From Owenia fusiformis (taxonomy: Eukaryota; Annelida; Polychaeta; Sabellida; Oweniidae), in NCBI GenBank assembly GCA_903813345.2, contig CAIIXF020000011.1:30372166-30436165 (forward strand): a stretch of 64,000 nucleotides of DNA, in the 5' to 3' direction. A program made the translations under genes and the position numbers. The notes under the pieces are model-generated. The model saw only the letters and a list, made by a program, of their open reading frames with translations. It ran no database searches and was not told the DNA's origin. The stretch's first letter is position 1. Each line of letters opens with the position of its first letter. Of this stretch, positions 10,480-22,463 are shown piece by piece.

Positions 10480-10825
10480 CAAGGATCTTGGAGTTGCTCT
10501 TTTAGCAAGGATGCATTGAATCATTATGTAAAGTAAGGTGCTGATTGGTTCATAATTTACGGCGCTAAAAATAAACTCGACGGGCGTGAAGATGTTTCTC
10601 AACGCGTGTAGAATAACCAGCTTAACGCCCGTAATTAATTAATTTAACGCCGTAAGTTTACGCCCGTAAATGTTGTTTGAACGCCCGTAGAATTTACTTC
10701 TTCACGGGCGTAATTTACGCCTACACAGGCATAATTTACGTCTGCACGGGCGTAATTTTAAATCTGCACGAGCGTAATTAACGCCTACACACACGTGCAT
10801 TCTTTGGGCGGGTAAGCCAACCATA
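10480..10825. repeat. Right arm of the 4.4-kb inverted-repeat structure
   Basis: It is the diverged reverse complement of 6450-6805, with the same ACGGGCGTAATTTACGCC tandem motifs. Between the two arms lie the 6936-8461 element and the LINE relic. Subtracting these leaves about 1.3 kb, the size of a typical non-autonomous element. Confidence 0.7.
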
Positions 10826-10861
10826 AAACTGTTTAAGCGGGCGTTAACAACCATCCATGTA

Positions 10862-10895
10862 CAGGGTGTCCTAAAAACAGGACCGAATTAAAGTT
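10862..10895. mobile_element. Solo mariner-type terminus
   Basis: TA (10860-10861) followed by CAGGGTGTCCTAAAAACAGG lies directly beyond the inverted arm. No partner end was found. A G run (10923-10934) follows. Confidence 0.35.
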
Positions 10896-10934
10896 GATCC
10901 ACTCGGTCAATCTTGCAAAGGAGGGGGGGGGGGG

Positions 10935-11290
10935 CGGTTGTTTGTATATGATTTGGGGAAGTTTTTCATGCATTTCGCTTATATGTTTCATCTAAAAAAC
11001 ATCAATACACTTTATTTACACATTTCATTGACTATAATAAAAATAAAAATGAAGTTTTTATATAAGTTTCATGGTTGCCAATAATTTCTCAAATTGTGTA
11101 AATTGAACACAATCTTTAATCCCTAGAATATTCTCTTGAAGGAATTTCCCATGTAAATCCAATGGTGTGGTTCCAAGCATGTTTTTAAGATAACAGGAAG
11201 GTAAATCTTTAATAAAAAAATAACCCAATAAGGTGTGTATTAAAGATCTACCTTCCCGTTATCTCAAAATCTACTTGGAACATTTTGAAT
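10935..11290. repeat. Diverged repeat, copy 1 (pairs with 12445-12830)
   Basis: Blocks such as TTTTTCATGCATTTCGCTT, AAACATCAATA(C/T)ACTTTA and CAATGGT(G/A)T(G/A)GTT recur in the same order at 12445-12830. Copy 1 contains an extra 76-bp hairpin (11189-11264) that copy 2 lacks. Confidence 0.55.
11189..11264. repeat. Small hairpin inserted in the 10935-11290 repeat
   Basis: GATAACAGGAAGGTAAATCT at the left pairs with AGATCTACCTTCCCGTTATC at the right across a ~30-base loop. Its absence from the sister copy suggests a small foldback insertion. Confidence 0.6.
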
Positions 11291-12149
11291 TTAATTAATT
11301 TTTTTGCAAAAGTTGTGGTTTGGTCTCAATACACAACTGAATGGAGAGGCGAGAGGATTTTTTTGAAAAATATGACTTTTGAAAATAGTTATTTATTGGT
11401 CATCGAATACAGCACTTTGCATTGTAAACACATTATTTTTCAAATTCAATTGGATAGATAAAGTAAAAGCTACATAAATTGAATAATATAATTAAATTTT
11501 TCATGCAACCATTAGATTTCATCTCATTTTAAAAATATTTTGATGGCATCAGATGTAATTTAAGGTGCACAAATTATTTTCATCATTTTTATCATGTCGA
11601 CCTTTTCTAGATATGCTCAACTTTCTTAACAATCATGTTCATGCCCCGATATTCCTCCCAATCATCTTTAAAGATATCCGATGATTTCGATGAATTTTTC
11701 GTTGAAACCCCTACTTTCCCCCCCCGATTTTTTAAAATTGTCAACTTAGTTTTTGAAACCATGGTTCTTTCAAGAAAGCGTGATTTTCTTATAATTTTCT
11801 TTTTAAAATATCATCCCGATTTTTTGAAAAAATAAAAAGTACGCCAATTTTTATTCTTCCAAATTCTTCCAAGTTGTTCTAATATCAACATTATTTTGAT
11901 GATATTTGATGCGCACGATGCTTTTATTTCAATATACTTATTTCAATTTTATGCAAAAGAATACATCTAAACACAGTGAAGTTTGCAAAGCAAATATATT
12001 ACATCAAATGTATTATTCACACCAGTTATTTTATTTCAAAAATTTAAAAACAAATTCCTAATTATTAGCATAAAATTATTATCGACTTACTTACTTGTTT
12101 CCCGTTGTAAAGATAAGCAGTTATCAGATGAGCACCTCGTTTTATATTG
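11291..12149. other. AT-rich spacer, nothing recognised
   Basis: Homopolymer-rich AT sequence. A 66-codon frame (11635-11835) is low complexity. Confidence 0.5.
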
Positions 12150-12335
12150 TTAGAGACAATAGAATGAATTATCATTGTTACTGCGGATTAGTATTAAAAT
12201 TGCAGAAACGCCTATGTAACTAACTCCCACCGACGTACGTGGACCAATGTGCTTTGTCCTTCTGTCTGTTGATTTTAAGTTTGTCTCCAAATGAGGACGT
12301 AGGGCAGCGGAGATAACAAAGATAGACTCCGTCAA
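12150..12335 (-). CDS. Unidentified open frame with C-terminal hydrophobic stretch
   Basis: This 61-codon open stretch has protein-like composition (RPHLETNLKSTDRRTKHIG) and then a hydrophobic run, SVGVSYIGVSAILILI, followed by a short tail and stop. The layout, extracellular linker then membrane anchor then short tail, would suit the last exon of a single-pass membrane protein. No ATG opens it (the frame starts at TTG), and the only upstream AG has a weak pyrimidine tract. The family is not recognised and it may be chance. Confidence 0.2.
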   Translation of the reverse strand: MTESIFVISAALRPHLETNLKSTDRRTKHIGPRTSVGVSYIGVSAILILIRSNNDNSFYCL

Positions 12336-12444
12336 GCGTATATTATGATAGGCAGTAATATAATTATGTTGTATATTTTAAAACTTTTGACTCTTTCGTA
12401 AAGGCCTTTTATTACTTTGTGGCTTTTTCTTCCCCAAGGACCGC

Positions 12445-12830
12445 GAGTTGTTTGTACAATGAATCGGGGTAGTTTTTTCATGCATTTCGCTTGTGTTTTT
12501 CATCTTAAAACATCAATATACTTTAAAACATTTAATTGACTATACGATTGCACAATATAATCCCAAAATATATTTCTCATTTTCGAGGAATATCTCTGAA
12601 TTAACACCCAGATATTGTTAATTTTCAAACTTCAGAGGGCTGGGAATCATTATTACGATTGCTTTTGAATAATATTAATGCTGTTTTAAATAGGTTTCAT
12701 GTATAATTGCGTAAATGGTACTCTTTAACCCATAGAACTTTTTTGATGAGTTTCCCATAGCAATCCAATGGTATAGTTTCAAGCAGATTTTGAAGGATGC
12801 AAACCTTATTAGGTTCTTTGGCTTATAATT
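12445..12830. repeat. Diverged repeat, copy 2 (pairs with 10935-11290)
   Basis: Direct, strongly diverged duplicate of 10935-11290 in the same orientation, without the small hairpin and with different indels. Confidence 0.55.
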
Positions 12831-13789
12831 ACAAGCCAATGGCTTGTCCAATCCCAAAAAGGCTAACTAATAGAATGGGTCAGTTTAAAATAAAAATTAC
12901 AACGTTGATTAAAAACTGAAAAATGTTTTTGAAGAACATTTACAATTAATGTTTTTTCTATTGATTATGGTTAACTTGTTATATTTTGCACGTTTCAGTG
13001 TTATTCAAATGTTACTCTAACAAAAAGATCTTTGTGATGAAAATTTCATCGTGTTGCATGAAATACAACAATAGCTACGTATACACCTACGTATACACCT
13101 TGACAATAACTAAATATCAAATTCTATTGCTATTGAAATAGAGTTCATTGTCTCACAGTTAAATCCAGTTTAATGAAATCCACATTTTTATGCAATGAAT
13201 AGAAATGGTATTATGGTATAAACTACATCATGAGTTAAAAAAAAATTCCTTTTATGGACAATATCCATGATATCTGGCACTAAAATCCAATGAATTATTG
13301 TTTGGTATGTGATGGTATGTGAAAAGTTCGTTTCGTGAATGAACAATAAGCCTGTTCTTATAGGACAATTAATCCTAATACACATATTTTTTCAGATGGG
13401 ACAAGGTGTCCAATACAACTACCCTATTACTAATATTGATAAGTTGAGGCTGAGGTTGAGGTACTGAAATAACGGAGGCTTAATGGAATTATATGCAAAG
13501 GAGATCCAAAAGATGAAGATGAAAGAAACATTGCTAATGAGGCTCAAAGCCAGGCCTAAACTTTTCCAGTGTGTTTGTATTTAGTTTGTCACTCGTAACA
13601 AATGTAATTCAACCTCTTAAAACCAATCTACTCTATAGGATGTAACACCAGCGCCATTTCTTGTTTTGAAAATGGGTCGTACTTTTGTTGCAGTCGTAGA
13701 AGAACGTTGGAGTTTTCACGAAAGACCTGAATATGCGTGCTAAATGTGGGACTGGTTTGCACAAACACTTCTTCAAAATATAAGTTAAT
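12831..13789. other. AT-rich spacer, nothing recognised
   Basis: Only a tiny duplication (ACGTATACACCT twice near 13079-13101) and short open frames. Confidence 0.5.
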
Positions 13790-13921
13790 GTGCCTGGTGT
13801 GTATAATAAATGATCCTTCCATGCTACGAGACTTGAATGGTGCGAGCTACATGTTTGCCAAGTGTGTACAAGTGATTCTTCCATACTACGAGACCTCAAT
13901 GGTGCGTGCTTCATGTTTACC

Positions 13922-13992
13922 TACCCTTTGCATTCGTTTGACTTCACTTCTTTAAAGAGAGCTTCGTTTAACTAGACTCTGCACGCAGGGTA
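13922..13992. mobile_element. 71-bp MITE, copy 1
   Basis: TACCCTTTGCATTCG...TGCACGCAGGGTA, with five matching terminal bases (TACCC/GGGTA) and a weakly palindromic body. It is flanked by 9-base direct repeats ATGTTTACC (13913-13921) and ATGTTTGCC (13993-14001). A 9-bp duplication is typical of Mutator-like elements; the superfamily is inferred. Confidence 0.75.
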
Positions 13993-14249
13993 ATGTTTGC
14001 CAAGTGTGTACAAGTGATTCTTCCATACTACGAGACCTCAATGGTGCGTGCTTCATGTTTGCCAAATGTGTACAAGTGATTCTTCCATACTACGAGACCT
14101 CAATGGTGCGAGCTTCATGTTTGCCAAGTGTGTACAAGTGATTCTTCCATACTACGAGACCTCAATGGTGCGTGCTTCATGTTTGCCAAGTGTGTACAAG
14201 TGATTCTTCCATACTACGAGACCTCAATGGTGCGTGCTTCATGTTTACC

Positions 14250-14320
14250 TACCCTTTGCATTCGTTTGACTTCACTTCTTAAAAGAGAGCTTCGTTTAAC
14301 TAGACTCTGCACGCAGGGTA
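14250..14320. mobile_element. 71-bp MITE, copy 2 (array duplicate of copy 1)
   Basis: Nearly identical to 13922-13992, with the same flanking 9-mers at 14241-14249 and 14321-14329. It is therefore a copy made by tandem duplication of the array, not a second insertion. Confidence 0.75.
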
Positions 14321-14571
14321 ATGTTTGCCAAGTGTGTACAAGTGATTCTTCCATACTACGAGACCTCAATGTTGCATACTACATGTTCGCTTGATGTGTA
14401 CAAGTGATCCAATTCCATACTACGAGACCTCAATGGTTCACTAGTTTGGTTAGTTGAAATAATATCGCTATGTACCGATAGAGTGCATAATTGAAGTCCC
14501 ATTCTGTAATCCGCTTGAGACTGTTGCGTGGTATGGGGATGGTTCAAGTCAAGAAGATTGCACAATCAGTG

Positions 14572-14700
14572 GTTATCCCAACGAACGAAGTTCGGTAGGG
14601 ATGTAGTGAAGCCATCTGTCCGTCCGTCTGTCAGTCCGTCCTTCAAAATATCTTTCAACATGGCCATCGCTTTAAAATTGGCGTGAATTTTTCGCAAATA
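14572..14700. repeat. Dispersed repeat head with CCGTC-rich segment
   Basis: CGAACGAAGTTCG is a palindrome. It is followed by GGTAGGGATGTAGTGAAGCC and CTGTCCGTCCGTCTGTC, an arrangement I know from dispersed repeats in molluscs and other invertebrates. The right boundary is unclear. Confidence 0.35.
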
Positions 14701-15725
14701 TCTTGAGTTTTTCATTCTAAATCAAAGTAATAAATATTATTGAAAGTTTAGTACCATACCGTGTATGGTGGAGGGGGTCGGAAAAACAGACAGTTTCGAT
14801 AATTTTGACATCTTTCCGCAGTATTGCTTTATTAGACTCAAATGAAAGACAATTTCTGATTTGGGCCTTGTAGAATTCAAAATGGCCACCTAATGTGGGA
14901 TTTCGCAATAAATTTCTGATCCCTTCAAAGTATGGCTATATTATACTCAAATTTTAATTTGAAGGAAAATTTTAAGGAATTTTAGAGTAGATCATACAAT
15001 TATGGTATTGTTTTTTCTGATCCGTGCCTCAGTAAAAGAAATTCACAATGACTTCATGAATTTGTGCCTTTGAAACTCTTTAATGGAATATTTGCCAATT
15101 TAGTCAGGGGTAGAGTAGATCAGTGGTAAATATCACATTGTGAAATTAACAGATTCATAAATATAGCGTTTGTTGGGACTAGTCCGTTGAGTTGCCGATT
15201 GCTAGTTAAAAGTTACTACAGGCAATGCTTTAGCATCCTTGCTGCAAGGGTATTTTACAAGTATATAGTATGAATTTGAGCATAAATGAAGTCCTTTGAA
15301 GAAGGATGATGCTTTAGGTGTGACACAAAGACTATACACACCACTATACAACTAGAGTGAACCAACTAGGATTCCTAGCCGAGCAGACATTTTGGGAGAA
15401 TGTCGCGCAAACTGTTTGTACAGATTGACACAAAAACACAACAATGCCATCCAAAATTCAGCGTTAAAGTTATCAAAATTTAATTCTGTTATTCTTCAGA
15501 AGTTCTATCTACACGATAGTGTTAAACTACTGTCCATGTCTATATAGCAATTTGATTTATACAGGAATAGCTATATCCTGTTGAAAGCAAGTTTAGATGA
15601 ATCCCTCAACAGTGAATTGAGGAGGTGTACCAAACAAATAATGTAAAACATACAATAGAATTTTATGATGAATCAAAATGACTTGTTAAATCCTCAGCAA
15701 TGGAAACCATAACAGCCGTAATATA
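14701..15725. other. Spacer with one short dispersed repeat
   Basis: 15250-15312 repeats the 2675-2740 sequence. Nothing else is recognised. Confidence 0.45.
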
Positions 15726-16102
15726 CAAGGTGTCTCAAAATGTACCCAAACGTATGTTACCAGCACAGAAAAACCAATCAATATTTTCAGACATTTTTTG
15801 CATGGTCATGTAGCTGAAGCATGTAAGCCTTCTCCCCAATACACAGTTTTTAGTTCAGTTTTGCCTTTTTGTACACTGTAACATGTACAATGTAAGGATG
15901 CAGGGTCTCCTCGAAATATGGGGAGGTTGAATCGAACATTGAAAAGGGTTAAAGCATTAAACACAAGACTGAACTACAAATTTAGTATTGGGGAGAAAAC
16001 TTACATGCTTTGCCTAAATGACAATGCAAAAATATCTGAAAACATTAATTGGTTTATCTTTGCTGTTGATATACTTTTGGGTACACATTTTTGAGACACC
16101 CT
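15726..16102. mobile_element. Foldback mariner-type MITE
   Basis: The left end CAAGGTGTCTCAAAATGTAC and right end GTACACATTTTTGAGACACC are inverted, and flanking TA/TA sequence is consistent with Tc1/mariner insertion. The pairing continues far inward (for example CTTCTCCCCAATAC at 15830 against GTATTGGGGAGAA at 15983), making almost the whole 377 bp one hairpin. Confidence 0.75.
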
Positions 16103-17996
16103 ATATATAGCCAACCATCTACAAAACCCACACAGTCCCAAAAGTATGATTAAATGTAAAATTAGAAAGAAGAATATCAGATATGTCCTCATAAACAGTA
16201 CACGATTATTGGTTCTCTGAAATACTAATAATGAAAATACATTTTCATTTAGCTTCTTGCAGATGTTCCCAGTGTTGCCTTTTTAATGTGCTCAATTTGA
16301 TACAATGGAACACGAGTATAATACAGGTGTTTAATCAATTAAAAGTATATTTATTTATTTGATATGTGCCCTTTTCTCAATCATTCCAAAATGTCAAAGT
16401 TTGCAGACACATTGCATGGTAATTTCATGACGAATATCAAAATAGGTTGTCCCAGATTTAGATCTGAAATCTTTATGTGACCCAACAGTTTGGTCATTCA
16501 AAGTTTTTTTTCCATTTCCATCAATCTTGTCATATTCATCCAATGTTTTATTTAAAAATGCAATTTTCAATTGCTTCCAAAATAAACATAGAAATAGATC
16601 GTTAAATCGAGGAAATCTAGCCAGAGACAACATTATCCTCAAGTGACTATCGGATGTACTGTCTCCTGGGACTATGGAAGACAAATGCGATGCTTTTGGA
16701 ACATTGATCATTCTTATACGCATCGAATCTCTTTTTCAACAATGAATATCTGATTGGGTTTGACATGATATACCTTGATGGCCTTGACCATATTTCACAA
16801 GTTCTTTTTATGTATTATATTCAGCAAGTAATCCTCCATAGAAAAAATGAAAACCTCCTCTTTATCGAGTATTATTTCCTCGTTAGTCTAGTGTGGGTTC
16901 TATGCCATGATTAGACACGACTCCCCGTCACATCGTTAATCAACCCGATCGTAATAACATTCGCATTATCAGAACATCGACAATCTCAACCCTGTACTAA
17001 TCTAGCAAATAAATAATACATAGATCAAAGATCAAAGATCTGGAGCCTGGTTCTTTTTGTGAAACATTTTGTCATGCACGCTCGAGTAAATCCGTTTTGA
17101 AAATGACTCCAACATTTTGGGTGATGTTTAACAAGAAAAATGATATCACGTGCACGATATTGGTAAATTTCATACTGTCAACCGAGTGACCTAACCATAA
17201 AATGAGTTTAATGGATTCAACTTTTAAACCCATGATTTCATTCCAAGGCTTCTCTCATTTTCTTTATAATATCGAAGCAGCATGATACCACGTATCTGCA
17301 AGAACGACAGAGTCTCTACTAAACCATTCTCAAATATCAAACACCAATCTATTTACCTTATCGTGTTCAAATCTCCGTTCCACCATCTCTTAATGCCCAA
17401 AATGATGTGATTGAAAGTGAATCAAAGATTGCGGGTGCAACACAGAGGGTTGTTGGAAGAGTTCTCTACGCAATTCACAGATCTAGACTTTTCCCCAAAA
17501 TGCCTTTATGATAAACTGTATGATATCTGAATTTTCTCAATGCAACCATGCGATGCCACGACATTATGAGTTAAAGGAGCGCGTAGGTTAATGCAAAAGA
17601 TTTCAGATGATTCTAACTTGAATCATGAATATTTTCAGATTATGAGCATGGGTGTATCTTTTAGACCTGTGCATTATCTTCAAGAAAAAAAATATATTGA
17701 TGATGTTAATCAGACCTAAGTGGTATTAAAGGGGCAATGGACAAATCAACATACTTTTTTAAAATGTTGAACTAATTTTCACCAAAAATACAACCTTTTA
17801 TTATGTTGTTGAATGTATAATTAGAATGTGCTTTGAGACATGTTCTATTCCCTAAAAGGAAAAGTGGATTCCTCCAGAGTCCAGGGACTTTAAAGATAGT
17901 GAATTTGGATGACCAAAATGAGCTGAAACCAATGGATATCATGAGTTTTTTCAATGGGGAAATAACACAGGGAACACTAATCTTTGAGGAATAACG
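16103..17996. other. No recognisable gene
   Basis: A 109-codon open frame on the minus strand (16394-16723) is the longest here. It has no motif, paralogue or splice support. GATCAAA is repeated three times near 17023. Confidence 0.45.
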
Positions 17997-18426
17997 CAGA
18001 TGCGAGTAGGTAGTTACCAGTTTCACCACCAGGTGGCTCGTTCGGGTCAGATATCACGGCGGGTATAGTAGAAAGTTCCCTTTAACTTAAATAACATCTG
18101 TTTTAGTGGTTCAATTTTCATATAACCCTTATGTATCTAATAGTTATGCAAATCAAAATATGTCCAGTAAATGAAAATGTTATCTGACCAATACAAGAAA
18201 AGATATTTCCCTTTTTGTGATTTTGTAACATGGGCTCTATGGAGAATCAACCCGAACTATATAGAAGTCACACTTTCAAAAATAATTAAATTTTCAAACT
18301 TGATAAACAATTTTCGAAACCATATTTTTAGATGTTCTTTTACATGTAGATTTCAAATATAACATCGCTTTGTCTGAATTTTGAATATTTAATGGCGTAA
18401 ATCAAGATTTTTTCTACTCGCATCTA
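17997..18426. mobile_element. MITE family 'ATGCGAGTAG', copy 2 (inverted)
   Basis: It is the reverse-orientation partner of 2084-2511, beginning CAGATGCGAGTAGGTAG and ending TTCTACTCGCATCT. Internal alignment is good throughout, including the CACCACCAGGTGGCT block near the left end. Confidence 0.65.
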
Positions 18427-19380
18427 GTCTATTCAGTTTTCCCTTTAAGAACTATTTGACACATTAAAACAAACAATACCAATGCATTAAACATTGTAAA
18501 AATGATTGCAGTTTTGGTGAAAATGAGGTCGACATCTTTGAAAAAGTGTGTTGATGGGTTGGCTAGCTAAATATCTCTAAAAGATGTACCAATTTTCATC
18601 ATCTGGCTTATGTCACAACTCACAAGTGGTGACAATGCATTACTTTTTAGTTCGAGTAACATTGCCAGATGAAATTTTTCTCGCTCCCAAACATTTGCGT
18701 TTCATATAATCTACCTTAAACTGAAGGAACACATTATGGCATTACATACAAGGTAAAAATGCACCACCCTGAGTCCAACTTTTTATTAGGTTAAGTGTTG
18801 TAGGTCAGGGCTAGTTTAATCCAATAGGCTAAAGGGCGATAGAAATAATTGTTAAATAAAGAGGGCAGGCCAATCAATTTGTGTTTATCTAACAGGTTAA
18901 TAGGATTCTACCGCTGCTGCCACCTTTATGTCGTCCCAAAATATATAGGTTTCCCCGATCTCATTCTGGACTGTGATAACATATTCACCAAAGAAAGCTA
19001 CTAGAAGCTCACCGTAGAATGGGTATAGGTGATAGCGTTGACGTTTTGGTCAAGTCTTAATCCATGAAAGTCTTCCAATTCCATGTATCAAATGTATTTG
19101 TCTCACAGGAAGCAATACTTTACCCCATTTTGAGGTATATACATATTCAAAGTCGCATGGGACATTATTATATCTAGAAAAGACATTTAGATGGTAATGC
19201 ATTCCATATCTATTCATCGGGGTATACATTCATACCAATTAACATGTCATTTAATGATGGCCTACGATGGTCAAAAAGAGAAACCCATAAACTATAATCC
19301 ACTAGATTCTAAATCGGGAAATGGAATATATTGGAATATTTGCAGAGGATCAAGGACGACTGGCTAATATAGAAGGTTTA
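18427..19380. other. No recognisable feature
   Basis: AT-rich, no repeats detected by eye, short open frames only. Confidence 0.45.
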
Positions 19381-19513
19381 TAGAAAAAACCGGGTAACCG
19401 GCGCGGGTATTCGTTTTTCGTTTTTTTGGGTACCCGGTTTTTTCGACCGGGTACCGGATACCAATTTTGAACCCAGCATGGAGGATTTACTACCCGGTAC
19501 CCGGTTATTTCTA
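19381..19513. mobile_element. 133-bp MITE rich in GGGTACCCGG
   Basis: TAGAAAAAACCGGGTAACCGG at the left returns inverted at the right (CCGGTACCCGGTTATTTCTA). The inside is a degenerate run of GGTACCCGG palindromes. Confidence 0.55.
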
Positions 19514-20710
19514 CAAACCCGAATGATTAAGTGTTTTAAATAAAGAAAACAAGAGGCAGCATCTAATCCAGCCTATGGTGACGAGATCCAGCTAACTAAT
19601 GAGAACTTTAATCAATTCCAACACGAGAGTCATGGCATTTTGTCATGTCCAGTTTGGAAATAGCCTATTATTAGAACCTCACACTTTGAAATGATACAAA
19701 TCTGATTTATTTGGTATTTTCGATAAAGGTTGCCATCGAATTGTCGTAAAGTCATGTGAAATGTTGTTAACTTATGGCATTAAAATTCAAATTTTCATCC
19801 TCCAGTTGTTATTCGGACTAGGGAACCATCGTTGGTTCAAGATTTTTTGAATACTCTCTTACACTTAGGCTAACCTTAAATTATTTTGATCTTGCTTTGT
19901 TTACCTATTCCCTCTCAACGAATCTGTCGAAATAGCCACCGAACACCTTCACCTATACTGACTATTTCAGTACGTATCTTCAAATCTTTCACTGCATTAA
20001 AATTAGACAGACGGAAGTCGAGTGAAAAAAGATGGCAAGCACGATTGATTGATGATTAAAGGAAACCGATTGCGATTTATAAACAAAATAGCATCAATAA
20101 ATTAATAATATATGAATTTATCAATTATCTTTTGAGATCACTCGTCAGGTTTTGCAATTAAAAGATCATTGACATACTAATCAAATCAAACTCCGATGTA
20201 GATCTAGAGCTATTGATCATCTGAATGGTATAACATGTCCATATTGATCTACTACGACTTAAGTGACATTCAAAATGTCTACACCCTGATACATATATAT
20301 TCCCATTGAATTGAAAGTATAAGAGGGAAATAATAAACACAAATTAGATAGAATATAATATATTTTGTCAGCCTAATTGGCTAAGAGCAATTCTAGTATA
20401 ATATATCATTACTGAACTTAACTTTAGAAAAAGAAAATTATTCACAAAAGAGACTCAGTGATCACACACATTAGAGATTGAAGCAGGAAGATTCAAACAC
20501 CCATTCCGATTTATCAGAGTCGCTCTTTATTTAAAACTTGTGAGAGTCTCTCTTTATTCCAAGGGATAGTAGAGACTGGTGATCTAACAATGTCAAACAC
20601 CTGGTAGTTTCAATACTTTTCGCAGTTTATCTCTTGTCACTGGGCCATTGGATATCATCTGCATTCACTTATGTCTCATTTTGTTATTCAAAGTCAAAAA
20701 TCTCGCCATT
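19514..20710. other. No recognisable feature
   Basis: AT-rich spacer; nothing supported on either strand. Confidence 0.45.
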
Positions 20711-21033
20711 CCCCATTGGCATCAGTATCTGCGTATTTTGACCTGTCTTTTTATTGGTCCTTCCCCATTGTCATCAGTATCTGCGTATTTCGATCTGTGT
20801 TTTTATTGGTCTTTCCCCATTGTCATCAGTATCTGCGTATTTTGACCTGTCTTTTTATTGGTCTTTCCCCATTGTCATCAGTATCTGCGTATTTCGATCT
20901 GTGTTTTTATTGGTCTTTCCACATTGTCATCAGTATCTGCGTATTTTGACCTGTCTTTTTATTGGTCTTTCCCCATTGTCATCGGTATCTGCGTATTTTG
21001 ACCTGTGTGTTTATTGGTCATTCCCCATTGTCT
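20711..21033. repeat. 52-bp tandem array with alternating A/B units
   Basis: Six full copies and a partial one. Units alternate between a TTTTGACCTGTC form and a TTTCGATCTGTG form, so the real period is a 104-bp dimer, except that the last units break the rule. As 52 is not a multiple of three, the array is open in several frames and produces spurious repetitive peptides. Confidence 0.9.
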
Positions 21034-22463
21034 ACGTTAAAACATTGAGGTTTTATCTAACCAGTAAGACTCTCATAAAAACATTTTTTGCAGATATGAC
21101 TCTATTCCTCTCATATTATTGATCACCCAAATGTTTTTCTGATTCATTGGGATGTGAAATTAAATCCTTTGAGTACCATCTTCGAGCATTCTAAGATATT
21201 AGACTGTAGTGTTAGATAAGTTTTATTTCATTCTCCCCGCCGTTAATGTATACTCGGGGTGGAAAATTTTCTAAGAGGCTCCGTTAAGGAAAAAATGACT
21301 TTATGAGCTGGATGGAATTTCTGTGTATTTTTTATTCTATTAGGGTGTCCTGCATAAGGGATTTCGCCTGCGAAGCATATAACTCTTGCGAACATATCTA
21401 AATACTGGTCCGAAGAAGACATACCTTGAATTTTTTTAGAAAAAAATTGGCTAAAAATGAAAACTACAAGAAATCAAAATGTTCAACTCAAACAAAGTTG
21501 TAGCTATTCTATATCAATATTTTGTGTTATGTAAGGTTTCTCAGATGTTTCAAGACCTTCATTAGTATACTTGTGTCTAGAAATGTGACATTTAAGGACA
21601 AATTTTGGCATTTTTAATCATTTTCGCTTTCAGCATGAACATATAGTTCCTTATATCTCGAGTTTAATGCTGACTGGTTGGTGAATTTTTGATTAAATCT
21701 GTGCTTGTACATGTGTTCTTCCATTTAAGGTATAGAAAATGTATAGTGGACAACCAATGTTTGTATGAGAGCTTTCAGATCTCCCCTACCCCATTTATTT
21801 TGGAAAATTACCGAAAAATATGAAAAAATAAAATAACTTGAAATTATAAACTTTAACAAAGTTGTAGCTATTCTATGTCAATATTATGTGTTATTTAATG
21901 TTTTTAAGATTTTTCAGAATTTTTATTGGTATTCAAGTGGCTAGAAATGAGACATTTAAGGACAAAACTTGGCATTTTTTTTATCATTTTCACTTTCAGC
22001 AGTAATATATAGTTCCTCATATCTTGAGTTTTATGCTGTCTGATTGTTGCATTTTCAATCAAATCTGTTCTTGTGCATGTCTTCTTCCATTTAAGGTATA
22101 GAAAATGTATAGTAGACAAACAATGTTCATATTAGAGCTTTCAGATCTCCCCTACCCCATCAATTATTGAAAATAAACGAGAAATATGAAAAAATAAAAT
22201 AACTTAAAATTATAGACTTTCATAAAGTTGTAGCTATTCTATATCAATATTATGTGTTATTTAATGTTTTTAAGATTTTTCAGATCTTTTATTGGTATTC
22301 AAGTGGCTAGAAATGAGACATTTAAGGACAAAACTTGGCATTTTTTAATCAATGCTGCTTTCAGCAGTAACATATAGATCCTCATATCTTGAGTTTTATG
22401 CTGACTGGTTGATGCATTTTTGATTAAATCTGTTCTTGTACATGTCTTATTCCATTTAAGGTA

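Larger units (their letters stand above)
13790..14440. repeat. 62-bp tandem array interrupted by two identical MITEs
   Basis: About eight copies of a 62-base unit built on CATGTTTGCCAAGTGTGTAC and CATACTACGAGACCTCAATG. Two copies are split by a 71-bp MITE at the same internal point, showing that the array amplified a MITE-bearing unit after the insertion. Outer copies are more diverged than inner ones. Confidence 0.9.

Noticed and set aside
13737-14394. Open frames through the 62-bp array (MCTSDSSILRDLNGA...)
   Set aside because: By-products of the tandem repeat, interrupted by MITEs.
16394-16723. 109-codon minus-strand open frame
   Set aside because: No recognised motif, splice site or repeat copy; chance length in 64 kb is plausible.
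20648-21122. Overlapping 65-122 residue open frames with repeated FDLSFYWSFPIVIS
   Set aside because: They are different readings of the same 52-bp array.
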